A model generated the notes under the pieces. The model ran no database searches, was not told the origin of the DNA, and saw nothing but the letters and a program-made list of their open reading frames with translations. The position numbers and the translations under genes are program-made. From the NCBI RefSeq assembly GCF_900113685.1, contig NZ_FOQG01000004.1, positions 172,479 to 236,478 on the forward strand: 64,000 nt of DNA, in the 5' to 3' direction. Shown piece by piece: positions 1 to 8,082 of the stretch. Positions within the stretch are counted from its first letter, which is position 1. Each line of letters begins with the position of its first letter. Origin of the DNA: Nocardioides psychrotolerans (GTDB taxonomy: Bacteria; Actinomycetota; Actinomycetes; Propionibacteriales; Nocardioidaceae).

Positions 1-1
1 C

Positions 2-250
2 GCCGCCCTCGGGTTCCCTGTCGGCATGAGCGCCGCTGCCGACGACCCGCGCCGTTCGGCCGCCCGGGTCAGCGTGGTCTCGACCATCGGCTACGCGGCG
101 TTCCTCACCGGCCCGCCGTTGCTGGGCGCGCTCGGCGACCACGTCGGGACGCTCGATGCGCTCCTGGTCGTCACCGTGCTCATGGCACCGGCCGCCGTGG
201 CGGTGCTGGCCGCTGCTCCAGCGCCCCGCCGGTCCAGCGTCGACGCCTGA
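2..250 (+). CDS. MFS transporter, C-terminal fragment
   Basis: The reading frame is open from the first bases of the window to a TGA, so this is the 3' end of a gene that starts upstream. About 82 residues are visible. They contain a short charged loop (DDPRRSAARV) followed by two hydrophobic helices with GPPLLGALGD between them, the layout of the last two transmembrane segments of a major facilitator superfamily exporter. The gly-rich GP-LLG-LGD pattern resembles YbjJ-like or sugar-efflux MFS proteins. Substrate cannot be judged from the fragment. It converges on the minus-strand gene that ends at 271. Confidence 0.75.
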   Translation, partial: AALGFPVGMSAAADDPRRSAARVSVVSTIGYAAFLTGPPLLGALGDHVGTLDALLVVTVLMAPAAVAVLAAAPAPRRSSVDA

Positions 251-270
251 GGAGTGCCGGGCTGCGCTGC

Positions 271-1014
271 TCAGTCGCGTCCGAGGGTCTCCTGCACCGT
301 CAGCACCAGTTCGGCGACGGCCCGCACGTAGACGTCGACGCGGTCCTTCGCCGTGAAGGCCGCCACCGGGACGGAGAGCACGACGTCGTCGACCTGGTCC
401 TCCGACGGCCACGGGGTCAGCTCCATCTCCTCGGCCTCGCGGACCTTGAGGTGGAGCCCGACGTCGCCGATGCTCGCGCGTCGGCGGTGGAACTCGGGGT
501 CGGCGTCGAGGCGGAGGACGGCCTCGGCCCACGCGGGGTCGTGCGTGATCGTGCGCCCATGGCGTGGGTCGTCGCCCGCCCGGTCGAGACGCGGATCGAA
601 GGTCGACTCCATGTCCGCCGGCAGGTCGGTGGTCTTCCACTCGAGCGTGAGCCCCAGCAGGCTCCCTGGGAGCGGCGTGTCCTGGTCGTGCGCGGCGCCC
701 GCGACGAGCAGGTTCTCGGCCTCGGCCCACGCCCAGTCGTCCGGAACGAGGGCCGCGCCCGAGAGCAGGACGCGATCGTGCTCCGCGCGGCCGGCGGCGA
801 TGACGGCCGCGGCGATCCACTCGGCCGTGTCGCCCTGGTGGGACGCCGGGACCTCGCAGCGCTCCAGGATCCGCTCGACGTGTTCCTCGACCAGGTCGAG
901 GAAGTTCTCACCTTCGCCGTGGTCACGCAGCATGCGGTCCAAGGCCGGTGTCGTGGTGTCGTCGGCAACGCCGTCGAGGGTCTCCACCAGCTCCCAGAAA
1001 CGCTCGGGAGACAT
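271..1014 (-). CDS. DUF4240-type protein
   Basis: 247-residue soluble, acidic protein of unknown function. It opens with MSPERFWELVETLDG, the Rxx-FW-L-E opening typical of the DUF4240 family, and no signal peptide or membrane segment is seen. The open frame extends 9 codons upstream, but that extension lies inside the preceding gene; the ATG at 1014 lies 2 bases after the stop of the adenosyltransferase gene and is preferred. The tight spacing implies co-transcription and probably translational coupling with the adenosyltransferase. No catalytic motif was recognised. The DUF assignment rests on the N-terminal motif and length. Confidence 0.65.
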   Translation of the reverse strand: MSPERFWELVETLDGVADDTTTPALDRMLRDHGEGENFLDLVEEHVERILERCEVPASHQGDTAEWIAAAVIAAGRAEHDRVLLSGAALVPDDWAWAEAENLLVAGAAHDQDTPLPGSLLGLTLEWKTTDLPADMESTFDPRLDRAGDDPRHGRTITHDPAWAEAVLRLDADPEFHRRRASIGDVGLHLKVREAEEMELTPWPSEDQVDDVVLSVPVAAFTAKDRVDVYVRAVAELVLTVQETLGRD

Positions 1015-1016
1015 GC

Positions 1017-1589
1017 TCAGCGCTCGCCGCCCGGGACCCACAGCACGTCGCCGGCCTCACGGTTGGCGTGGCGGGCGAGGATGAAGAGCAGGTCGGAGAG
1101 CCGGTTGAGGTAGGTGATGGCCACCGCGCTCATCGTCTCCCCGTGCTGCTCGAAGGCCGCCCACGCGGCCCGCTCCGCCCGTCGTACGACGGTGCGCGCG
1201 ACGTGGAGGTGCGCGCCGCCGGGCGTGCCGCCGTTGAGGATGAACGAACGCAGGTTGGGCAGCGACTCGTTGTAGTGGTCGCACCAGGCCTCGAGGCGGT
1301 CGACGTAGGCCTGCTCGATGCGCAACGGCGGGAACTCGGGGTCTGCCACCACCGGCGTGCAGAAGTCGGCGCCCACGTCGAAGAGGTCGTTCTGCACGTG
1401 TGTCAGGACCGCCACCACGTCGTCCTCGAGCCGGCCGGTGGCGATCGCGACCCCCAGTTGGGCGTTGGCTTCGTCGACGTCGGCGTAGGCGTGCAGCCGG
1501 AGGTCGTTCTTGGTGGTGAGGCTCATGTCGCCCAGCCGCGTCTCGCCGGCATCGCCGGTGCGGGTGTAGATCCTGGTGAGGTTGACCAT
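1017..1589 (-). CDS. Cob(I)alamin adenosyltransferase, PduO type
   Basis: 190-residue ATP:cob(I)alamin adenosyltransferase, which makes adenosylcobalamin. The start at 1589 gives VNLTRIYTRTGDAGET, the ATP-binding N terminus of the PduO/CobO2 trimer family (T-R-TGD-G-T). Further family signatures are YADVDEANAQLG, the NLRSFILNGGTPGGAHLH segment, and RTVVRRAER near the C terminus with the Arg residues that contact ATP. The longer frame upstream lacks similarity and overlaps the divergent membrane-protein gene. The adenosylcobalamin-dependent mutase encoded at 2675-4684 is a likely consumer of its product, as is any methylmalonyl-CoA mutase elsewhere. Confidence 0.9.
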   Translation of the reverse strand: MVNLTRIYTRTGDAGETRLGDMSLTTKNDLRLHAYADVDEANAQLGVAIATGRLEDDVVAVLTHVQNDLFDVGADFCTPVVADPEFPPLRIEQAYVDRLEAWCDHYNESLPNLRSFILNGGTPGGAHLHVARTVVRRAERAAWAAFEQHGETMSAVAITYLNRLSDLLFILARHANREAGDVLWVPGGER

Positions 1590-1608
1590 GGGTGCGAGGG
1601 TAGCCAGC

Positions 1609-2229
1609 ATGCGCCAACCTCGTGTGCTCGCCCTGCTGGTCGCCCTCCCGGCGCTGTCCCTCGCGGCAGCCGGCCTGTTCCACCCGCACAGCCTCGGGGC
1701 CGACACCGCTCAGCGGTGGTTCGAGCTGCACCTCGCCGGGCTGCTGGTCTTCCCGCTCGTAGGGGTGGCGCTGGCCGCGTTGGTCCGGGGACGTCGCGAC
1801 CCGGTGGCGTGGGTGGTGCGGCTGTCGGCGTACGTCTATGCGACGTTCTACACCGCTCTCGACGTGATCAGCGGCCTGGCAGCGGGCTACGTCACCCGCG
1901 AGCTCGGCTCCGGGGTGCCGCGGCCGGACGAGGTCCGGCTGCTGTTCCGGATCGGCACGCCGATCGGGGAGGTCGGTTCGTGGGCCCTGCTGCTGTGCGT
2001 CGTGGTGCTCGCCGTCGACCTGCTGACGCGCCACCGGGTGGCCGCCCTGCCGGTCCTGCTGCTGGTCCCGGGGGCGTGGCTGGTGCACACCGACCACATC
2101 TTCTCGCCGCTTGGCGTGGTCGGGATGGCCCTGATCGGCGTCGGCTGCGGGGCGCTCGTGGCGGCGCGGCCACAATTGGTTGCGGTTGAGGTGCAACCTT
2201 TGAGGTATGAGACGCGTCATAGTGGGTAA
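1609..2229 (+). CDS. Integral membrane protein, unknown function
   Basis: 206 residues with about six hydrophobic segments (roughly 5-24, 39-58, 68-90, 117-137, 144-158 and 165-182), so a polytopic inner-membrane protein. ATG at 1609 is chosen because the alternative at 1576 would overlap the divergently transcribed adenosyltransferase start. A HTDH motif between the last two helices and FHPHS in the first loop are possible metal-binding His pairs, but no family was recognised. The gene ends in AT-richer DNA just before the STAS gene. Confidence 0.65.
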   Translation: MRQPRVLALLVALPALSLAAAGLFHPHSLGADTAQRWFELHLAGLLVFPLVGVALAALVRGRRDPVAWVVRLSAYVYATFYTALDVISGLAAGYVTRELGSGVPRPDEVRLLFRIGTPIGEVGSWALLLCVVVLAVDLLTRHRVAALPVLLLVPGAWLVHTDHIFSPLGVVGMALIGVGCGALVAARPQLVAVEVQPLRYETRHSG

Positions 2230-2268
2230 CTAGTTAAGAGACGGCTTCACTCGGGAGGACGGCAGACC

Positions 2269-2577
2269 ATGGACATCACCACTGACGGCCCGGCACTCAT
2301 GTTGAGCGGCGACTTCGACGTGCGCAGCACGTGGGAGGTCCGCAACGCGATCTACGCCCACCTGCGCGACCACGACTCCGACGTCGTCGTCGACCTGACG
2401 GGAGTCTCCACGGTCGACCACACTGCTCTGAAGGTGCTGGCGATGGCGACTCGCAACGCGACCCGCGATGGTCACCACCTGACGCTGCGTGGCTGCGGTC
2501 CGGCCGTGCGCCGGATGCTGCACATCTCGCGCCTCATCCGCGTCGTCGAGCTCGAGCGCGAGCCCATGCCCGCCTGA
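2269..2577 (+). CDS. STAS-domain protein (anti-sigma antagonist-like)
   Basis: 102-residue single STAS domain, the fold of SpoIIAA/RsbV anti-anti-sigma factors that bind anti-sigma kinases in the cytoplasm. It shows the strand-turn SGDFDVRST, the VVVDLTGVSTVD strand, and the C-terminal GPAVRRMLHISRLIRVVE segment typical of the family. A strong ribosome site GGGAGGA lies at 2252-2258. The phospho-acceptor region normally reads D-S-(S/T)-G-L; here it is D50-H51-T52-A-L, so the regulatory Ser is His, with only the neighbouring Thr left. No anti-sigma kinase gene is adjacent. It may act without the usual phosphorylation switch. Confidence 0.85.
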   Translation: MDITTDGPALMLSGDFDVRSTWEVRNAIYAHLRDHDSDVVVDLTGVSTVDHTALKVLAMATRNATRDGHHLTLRGCGPAVRRMLHISRLIRVVELEREPMPA

Positions 2578-2582
2578 GGGCT

Positions 2583-2602
2583 CCGGACCTGCGCCGGTCC
2601 GG
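2583..2602 (+). terminator. Hairpin after STAS gene
   Basis: Perfect 7-bp inverted repeat, CCGGACC (2583-2589) and GGTCCGG (2596-2602), with a 6-base loop, starting 5 bases after the STAS stop codon. No T-run follows, as is common in high-GC actinobacteria. It probably ends the STAS transcript before the mutase gene. Confidence 0.5.
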
Positions 2603-2674
2603 TCGCGTCGCCATGTCGGATAAGCCACACCGAGACCCGTTACTTCTGGGTAGCCGACGACCTACTCTCAGGGC

Positions 2675-4684
2675 ATGACCGAGAAGGATCGCCCCTGGGT
2701 GATGCGCACGTACGCCGGCCACTCGACCGCTGTCGCGTCCAACGCGCTCTACCGCACCAACCTCGCCAAGGGGCAGACCGGTCTCTCGGTCGCCTTCGAC
2801 CTGCCGACGCAGACCGGTTACGACCCCGACTCCCCGCTCGCGCGGGGCGAGGTGGGCAAGGTCGGTGTCCCGGTGCCGCACCTCGGGGAGATGCGCAAGC
2901 TCTTCCACGACATCCCGCTCACCGAGATGAACACCTCGATGACGATCAACGCCACCGCCATGTGGTTGCTCGCGATGTACCAGGTCGCGGCGGAGGAGCA
3001 GAACCCCGACCTCACTCCCGACGAGGTCGCCGGCCAGCTGGCCGGCACGACGCAGAACGACATCATCAAGGAGTACCTCTCCCGGGGGACCTACGTCTTC
3101 CCGCCCGAGCACTCCCTGCGCCTGATCGGCGACATGATCTCCTACACGGTCCACCAGATCCCCCAGTGGAACCCGATCAACATCTGCAGCTATCACCTGC
3201 AGGAGGCCGGCGCGACGCCGACGCAGGAGCTGGCCTACGCGCTGTGCACCGCGATCGCCGTGCTCGACCAGGTCCGGGCCTCGGGGCAGGTCTCCGAGGA
3301 CGACTTCGAGAAGGTCGTCGGCCGGATCTCCTTCTTCGTCAACGCCGGGGTCCGGTTCATCGAGGAGACGTGCAAGATGCGCGCCTTCGTCGAGCTGTGG
3401 GACGAGATCACCCGGGAGCGCTACGGCGTCCAGGACCCCAAGATGCGACGCTTCCGCTACGGCGTGCAGGTCAACTCCCTCGGCCTCACCGAGGCACAGC
3501 CCGAGAACAACGTCCAGCGCATCGTCCTGGAGATGCTCGGCGTGACGCTGTCCAAGAACGCCCGCGCCCGTGCCGTGCAGCTGCCCGCGTGGAACGAGGC
3601 GCTCGGTCTTCCGCGGCCTTGGGACCAGCAGTGGTCGCTGCGGCTCCAGCAGGTGCTGGCCTTCGAGTCCGACCTCCTGGAGTACGACGACATCTTCGAG
3701 GGCTCGGTGGTCATCGAGGCCAAGGTGCGTGAGCTGGTCGAGGGAGCCCGCGCCGAGATCGACCGGGTCCAGGCGATGGGCGGCGCGATCGCCGCGGTCG
3801 AGTCCGGCTACATGAAGCAGGAGCTGGTCTCCGCCCACGCCGCCCGACGCGGCCGGATCGAGAACGGCGACCAGTTGATCGTCGGCGTCAACATCTACGA
3901 GACCACCGAGGCCTCACCCCTCACCGCCGACCTGGACGGCGCGATCATGGCCGCGGACCCCCAGGCCGAGCAGTCGGCGCTGACCTCGGTCGAGGAGTGG
4001 AAGGCCGCCCGCGACGAGTCCGCGGTCGCCGAGGCGCTCGCCGCGCTCGCAGCCGCCGCCAAGACCACCGAGAACCTGATGGCCACCACGCTGGTCGCCG
4101 CCCGTGCGGGCGCCACCACGGGTGAGTGGGCCGGCACGCTGCGCGAGGTCTTCGGGGAGTTCCGCGCGCCGACCGGGGTGAGTGGCGCTGTCGGTGCGGT
4201 GCCCAGCGCCGGCTCAGCAGGCGCCCAGCTGACGGCCGTGCGCGAGAAGGTGCGGAGCACGGGCGAGGAGCTCGGTGGACGCCTGCGGCTGCTCGTCGGC
4301 AAGCCGGGACTCGACGGGCACTCCAACGGTGCCGAGCAGGTCGCCGTCCGCGCGCGTGACGCCGGTTTCGAGGTGATCTACCAGGGGATCCGCCTGACGC
4401 CGGCGCAGATCGTGTCGGCCGCGGTGGCCGAGGACGTCCACTGCGTCGGGCTCTCGATCCTCTCCGGCTCGCACATGGAGCTGGTGCCGGACGTGCTCGA
4501 CGGGCTCCGCGAGGCGGGGCTTGCCGACGTTCCGGTCATCGTCGGCGGGATCATCCCCGAGTCCGACGGGCGTCGGCTCAAGGAGCTCGGTGTCGCGGCC
4601 GTCTACACGCCCAAGGACTTCGGGCTCACCGAGATCATGGACGGCATCGTCGACGTGATCCGGCGGGCCAACGGCCTCGCCTGA
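2675..4684 (+). CDS. ecm: Ethylmalonyl-CoA mutase (MeaA/Ecm)
   Basis: 669-residue adenosylcobalamin-dependent mutase with both the TIM-barrel acyl-CoA domain (about 1-500) and a C-terminal B12-binding domain (about 530-665) in one chain. The first residues DRPWVMRTYAGHSTA, then NLAKGQTGLSVAFDLPTQTG and NTSMTINATAMW, match the MeaA/ethylmalonyl-CoA mutase branch rather than the longer methylmalonyl-CoA mutase large subunit (about 720-740 residues). The cobalamin motif D-x-H-x-x-G is D547-G-H549-S-N-G, followed by SILSGSH and GGIIP; H549 would be the lower axial ligand. It converts ethylmalonyl-CoA to methylsuccinyl-CoA. A crotonyl-CoA carboxylase/reductase, an epimerase and the MeaB chaperone are encoded between 26.5 and 30.8 kb. 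Confidence 0.93.
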   Translation: MTEKDRPWVMRTYAGHSTAVASNALYRTNLAKGQTGLSVAFDLPTQTGYDPDSPLARGEVGKVGVPVPHLGEMRKLFHDIPLTEMNTSMTINATAMWLLAMYQVAAEEQNPDLTPDEVAGQLAGTTQNDIIKEYLSRGTYVFPPEHSLRLIGDMISYTVHQIPQWNPINICSYHLQEAGATPTQELAYALCTAIAVLDQVRASGQVSEDDFEKVVGRISFFVNAGVRFIEETCKMRAFVELWDEITRERYGVQDPKMRRFRYGVQVNSLGLTEAQPENNVQRIVLEMLGVTLSKNARARAVQLPAWNEALGLPRPWDQQWSLRLQQVLAFESDLLEYDDIFEGSVVIEAKVRELVEGARAEIDRVQAMGGAIAAVESGYMKQELVSAHAARRGRIENGDQLIVGVNIYETTEASPLTADLDGAIMAADPQAEQSALTSVEEWKAARDESAVAEALAALAAAAKTTENLMATTLVAARAGATTGEWAGTLREVFGEFRAPTGVSGAVGAVPSAGSAGAQLTAVREKVRSTGEELGGRLRLLVGKPGLDGHSNGAEQVAVRARDAGFEVIYQGIRLTPAQIVSAAVAEDVHCVGLSILSGSHMELVPDVLDGLREAGLADVPVIVGGIIPESDGRRLKELGVAAVYTPKDFGLTEIMDGIVDVIRRANGLA

Positions 4685-4737
4685 CCTCGCCCGAGCCCTC
4701 CTCGGGGCCGGTCCGGTCCGTGGGATCTGGGTCACCT

Positions 4738-4756
4738 TTAGGTAAGGCATGCCTAA
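4738..4756. promoter_or_regulatory. DtxR/IdeR-type iron box
   Basis: TTAGGTAAGGCATGCCTAA matches the 19-bp DtxR/IdeR consensus (TTAGGTTAGGCTAACCTAA) at 15 of 19 positions, with both outer TTAGG/CCTAA arms intact. It ends 22 bases before the start of the Cys-rich small protein and 251 bases before ferritin. Iron-loaded DtxR-family proteins bind such boxes. A site this close to a start usually represses; activation of ferritin by IdeR from more distant sites is known in mycobacteria. The sign of regulation here is not determined by the sequence. Confidence 0.8.
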
Positions 4757-4778
4757 GGGGCCTGGTAGGCTGCGGAGC

Positions 4779-4973
4779 ATGGGAAAGTCAAAGGGCGTCA
4801 TGCGCAAGCTCCCCAAGACGGAGTGCTGCGTCTCCTCCTCGAAGTGCGGCCGTTGCCCGCTCCGGATGCTCAAGGAGGGCACGCTGCCAGACGGACATAC
4901 CGTCAAGAAGCGCAAGCTCGTCCGCGTGGACGGCAAGAAGTTGACCAAGAAGAAGCTCGCCAAGGCCGCCTGA
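4779..4973 (+). CDS. Small Cys-rich basic protein under an iron box
   Basis: 64 residues, strongly basic (many Lys in both tails), with a central Cys cluster of the form CC-x5-C-x2-C (ECCVSSSKCGRCPL, about residues 16-29) that could bind zinc or an iron-sulfur cluster. The frame is open from 4749, but that ATG lies inside the iron box and has no ribosome site; ATG at 4779 or 4800 is more likely. The next gene, ferritin, starts 34 bases downstream on the same strand, so the two are probably one iron-regulated unit. Function unknown. It does not match Bfd, whose Cys spacing differs. Confidence 0.7.
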   Translation: MGKSKGVMRKLPKTECCVSSSKCGRCPLRMLKEGTLPDGHTVKKRKLVRVDGKKLTKKKLAKAA

Positions 4974-5007
4974 CCCGGTCTCGCCACGACAACCAGGAGA
5001 CCCTCCG

Positions 5008-5532
5008 GTGCCCGCACCCCGTTTCGCCGACCAGCTCAACACCCAGATCGGCAACGAGCTCGCCGCCCACAGCCAGTACCTCGCGTGCGCCATCTACTAC
5101 GACGCCCTGACGATGCCGCAGATGGCCGCCTTCTTCTACGGCCAGGCGCTCGAGGAGCGCGAGCACGCGATGATGATGGTGCAGTACCTCCTCGACACCG
5201 ACGCCGACGTGGTCCTCCCGGGTGTCGATGCCCCGGTCAACGGCTTCGAGGACGTCGTCGCCCCGGTCTGCCTCGCACTGGCCCAGGAGAAGCGGGTCAC
5301 CGAGCAGATCAACGGGCTGCTGCGCATCGCGCGCGAGGAGAGCGACTTCGCCTCCGAGCAGTTCATGCAGTGGTTCATCAAGGAGCAGGTCGAGGAGGTC
5401 GCCACGATGAGCGACCTGCTGGCCGTCGTGACCCGCAACCGCGACGACGTCGAGGACATCGAGGAGTACGTCGCACGCGAGCGGAGCGCCGAGGGTGCGG
5501 ACCCCACTGCTCCCCGCGTCGCCGGCGCCTGA
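5008..5532 (+). CDS. Ferritin (iron storage, ferroxidase)
   Basis: 174-residue non-haem ferritin. The ferroxidase residues fall at the positions known from E. coli FtnA: E17, E50, H53, E94, Q127 and E130. It oxidises Fe(II) and stores iron in a 24-subunit cytoplasmic shell. The GTG start at 5008 has AGGAGA at 4994-4999. The last 25 or so residues form a charged, Ala/Pro-rich tail not needed for the fold. It lies downstream of the iron box and the Cys-rich small gene, so iron-responsive expression is likely. Confidence 0.95.
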   Translation: MPAPRFADQLNTQIGNELAAHSQYLACAIYYDALTMPQMAAFFYGQALEEREHAMMMVQYLLDTDADVVLPGVDAPVNGFEDVVAPVCLALAQEKRVTEQINGLLRIAREESDFASEQFMQWFIKEQVEEVATMSDLLAVVTRNRDDVEDIEEYVARERSAEGADPTAPRVAGA

Positions 5533-5542
5533 TCCTCTGCTC

Positions 5543-5586
5543 CGACCGCCCGACCGCCCGACCGCCCGACCGACCGACCGCCCGCC
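5543..5586. repeat. Short tandem repeat (CGACCGCC/CGAC)
   Basis: Three copies of CGACCGCC run into three copies of CGAC and further CGCC units, between the convergent ends of ferritin and the secreted protein gene. The region is non-coding and such low-complexity tracts vary in length by slippage. Confidence 0.85.
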
Positions 5587-5590
5587 GGCC

Positions 5591-6133
5591 TCAGCCGGGC
5601 GGCCGTGAGGTCGCTGTCGAGTTGGGGCAGAATGCCTCACGGGGTGACCCGGTGTGGATCTCCTCGGGCAGCGTGACCTCCACGACGTCCTCGAAGATCC
5701 CGGCCTGACGGGTGCGCACCCCGATGCTGGTGACGAACGACCCGGCCCGCGAGGAGAGCGTCTCGCATCCACCCATCTTCAGCGAGAGCGTGACCTCCGC
5801 CGATTCGCCGGCGCCGATCGTGCGCCGGGTGAGACCGGCCAGGCCGAACAGCCGTGGGTCGGCCCGGTCCTCGTCCAGGCCCAGGACCGTCACCGGGAGA
5901 CGTGAGTCGTTGTCGAGGCTGAAGGTGTAGCGCAGCGTCCCGCCGTCGGCGTAGCGGATCTGTCGGACCGTGCGCTCAGCGACCTGGAAGACTGCGCTGG
6001 CCTCGGTGCCGGCCACCGAGATCGGCCCCCCGGCCACGAGGGTCGGGGTGCTGCGCGCGATCGCCACGGTCGCGCCACCGGCCAGGAGGGCGAGGACGGC
6101 GACCGCGACGAGGGCGCTACGCAGCGCGCGCAC
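5591..6133 (-). CDS. Exported/membrane-anchored protein, unknown
   Basis: About 180 residues beginning VRALRSALVAVAVLALLAGGATVAIA, a signal peptide or signal anchor, then an all-beta extracellular domain with two Cys (GGCETL and EAFCPN) able to form a disulfide. The GTG at 6133 lies 17 bases inside the 3' end of the upstream beta-helix gene, so the two overlap and are probably translationally coupled. A longer frame to 6196 exists but runs entirely within the upstream gene. The fold looks Ig-like from the alternating beta pattern (inference). It is probably exported together with its beta-helix neighbour. Confidence 0.7.
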   Translation of the reverse strand: MRALRSALVAVAVLALLAGGATVAIARSTPTLVAGGPISVAGTEASAVFQVAERTVRQIRYADGGTLRYTFSLDNDSRLPVTVLGLDEDRADPRLFGLAGLTRRTIGAGESAEVTLSLKMGGCETLSSRAGSFVTSIGVRTRQAGIFEDVVEVTLPEEIHTGSPREAFCPNSTATSRPPG

Positions 6134-8000
6134 GACGGCGATGTCCCAGCCCGAGCAGGAGGAGCAGGCCTCCCGCGGCTGCGAGCAGCGGGGCACCCCC
6201 GGCGGCCGCGTCGAGAGGCCGCGCCGCGGAGGGTGCGGTGACCGTGGCGTCGGTCGTCGTACGCGCGGAGGAGGGGCGCGACGGGCTGTCGAACCAGTTG
6301 CAGCCCGCGGGGTGGCGCAGGACCGGGTCGGCCCGGTCGTACTGGCTGCAGGTCAGGAAGCCGGCGTCCTTGACCGTCATGCCGGGCAGGAAGACCGAGC
6401 CGCCGGCCGCGCAGCTCGCGGGCGGGAGGACGAAGTTGTCGTCCTGGCTGCCGTCGGCGTAGAGGTTCCGCTCCCAGCAGTTGCCGACCCCCTGGTCGTC
6501 CCACCAGTGGTCCATCCCGTTCTCCAGGACCCGTCCGTCGGGCGTCGAGCCCATGTGGTTGGCGAAGGTGTGGTTGTCGTTGGAGGTGTCATAGAGCTTG
6601 CGGGGGTCCATCTCGTCGCGCAGCGGCGCCGGCACCCAGAACTGCATCGTGCCGACGCGCCAGTTGTCGTAGATCCAGTTGTGGTCGGTGGAGTTGGAGT
6701 TGCCGCCGGCGATGAGGACGCCGGTGCCCACGGGGGTGGGCACGACGGGACACACGGCACCGTCGATGTAGCCACGCTCGGGCATCGGGCGGTCGCACAC
6801 GCCCTTGTCGACGTAGTCGGTGTACCAGTTGGTGTTGTTGCGGAAGATCTCGTTGTTGTTCCAGCGGGCGTGGTCCTGCGGCAGGCCCGGGTGGCCCGGG
6901 AACAGCGAGTCCGTGGCGATGCCCGTGGCGTTGTCGTAGAACTTGTTGTGGTGCGCCCACACCGAGTTGCCGGCGGTGCCGGAGTAGCCGAGCGTGTTGT
7001 GGTGGCTGCGGTTGTTGCGGATCTCGATGGCGTAGCGCGTGACCTCGAAGTTCGGGTTGTCGGCGTTGAGGTCGGAGGCGGAGCCCGGGTAGATGCCGGA
7101 GTCGCCGTTGTAGTAGGCGTCGGAGCGCTGGATCAGGCCGTGGTCGCTGGCGAAGGCGAGGATGCCGTACTCGTCGTTGCCCCGGGTGCGCAGCCGATCC
7201 AGCACGAACCCGTCGGTCTCGAGGACGTAGATGGCGTTGAACTCCGCCTGTTGCAGCGTCATGTTGGTGACGTAGGCGCCGCCCGCTCGGTCGAGACGGA
7301 TGGCGTTGAGCTTCTGGAAGTCGTTGTCGATGACGACGTCGGACATGCGTCGACCCGTGCCGACGATCTGGGTGCCGCAGAACTGGCTGTCGCAGGCGAT
7401 CGAGGCGTTGCCGGGCGTCTTGTCCCCGAAGACGGAGATCAGGTTGAGGTTGGCGAAGCACCGGCGCTGGTCGGCGTAGGACAGCGCGATCGGGTCGGTC
7501 TCGTCGGCCGCCGCGGCCTGGCCGTCCGGGGCCGGCGTGCCGGGGGAGGAGATGCTCCCGATGTACTCGGAGCTGAGCAGGGGTGCGTCCGACTGCGTGC
7601 CCAGGTGCGAGCAGTAGTTGCTGCGGGCCCGCTGACCCCACTTGCGCTCCTCGTAGACCCCGGGCAGGACGTAGACCGAGGTCCGTCGCTGGGTGATCGA
7701 GCGGACCGCGTCCTGGATCGAGGAGAAGCGACACTGCGGCAGCAGCCGCAGGTTGCGCTGCTTGGCCGCACCGGCCGGCATGGCCTGGATGCGACGCGCG
7801 CTCTCCGCCCTCTTGCACACCACCCGTTGACGCGGGTTGTCGTAGCCGAGGAAGGCCGGGCGGGCGCCGATGCCCTTCGGGAAGACGGCCGGCCGCTCCT
7901 CGTGGGCGACGGCGGTGCCGACGAACCCGACACCGAGAGCGGTGGCGAGGAGTGTGGGGGCGACCAGGAGGGTCAGGAGCAGGCGAACGATCCGAGGCAT
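6117..8000 (-). CDS. Secreted right-handed beta-helix protein
   Basis: 627 residues. The N terminus (RIVRLLLTLLVAPTLLATALG) is a Sec signal peptide. The central part has the repeated Asn-rich turns of PbH1/NosD-type right-handed parallel beta-helices (NNRSHHNTLGYSG, DNATGIATDSLF, DHNWIYDNW). The C terminus is a glycine-rich hydrophobic stretch (about 600-620) followed by RRRAR, a membrane-anchor layout without an LPxTG box. Such folds are found in polysaccharide lyases and surface adhesins; no catalytic residues are identifiable. A good ribosome site, AAGGA, lies 5 bases before the ATG. It overlaps the next gene by 17 bases. Confidence 0.85.
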   Translation of the reverse strand: MPRIVRLLLTLLVAPTLLATALGVGFVGTAVAHEERPAVFPKGIGARPAFLGYDNPRQRVVCKRAESARRIQAMPAGAAKQRNLRLLPQCRFSSIQDAVRSITQRRTSVYVLPGVYEERKWGQRARSNYCSHLGTQSDAPLLSSEYIGSISSPGTPAPDGQAAAADETDPIALSYADQRRCFANLNLISVFGDKTPGNASIACDSQFCGTQIVGTGRRMSDVVIDNDFQKLNAIRLDRAGGAYVTNMTLQQAEFNAIYVLETDGFVLDRLRTRGNDEYGILAFASDHGLIQRSDAYYNGDSGIYPGSASDLNADNPNFEVTRYAIEIRNNRSHHNTLGYSGTAGNSVWAHHNKFYDNATGIATDSLFPGHPGLPQDHARWNNNEIFRNNTNWYTDYVDKGVCDRPMPERGYIDGAVCPVVPTPVGTGVLIAGGNSNSTDHNWIYDNWRVGTMQFWVPAPLRDEMDPRKLYDTSNDNHTFANHMGSTPDGRVLENGMDHWWDDQGVGNCWERNLYADGSQDDNFVLPPASCAAGGSVFLPGMTVKDAGFLTCSQYDRADPVLRHPAGCNWFDSPSRPSSARTTTDATVTAPSAARPLDAAAGGAPLLAAAGGLLLLLGLGHRRRARAA

Positions 8001-8082
8001 AGGGGTCCTTCCGTTGTATGCCCCAACGACGTGCTGTGACCTGGGTTACGCAGGGCTGCCGGGGATGGGGGAGACTCGAGCC

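Noticed and set aside
1590..1608. Cobalamin riboswitch upstream of the adenosyltransferase
   Set aside because: Only 19 bases separate the divergent genes, far too few for a B12 riboswitch, and no B12-box was seen elsewhere near the B12-related genes.
2221..2230. GGGTAA as a SigB-type -10 element before the STAS gene
   Set aside because: No GTTT-like -35 element at the proper spacing could be found, and it overlaps the stop of the upstream gene.
4749..4778. Earlier ATG for the Cys-rich small protein
   Set aside because: Lies within the iron box and has no ribosome site; the ATG at 4779 begins the Lys-rich conserved-looking part.
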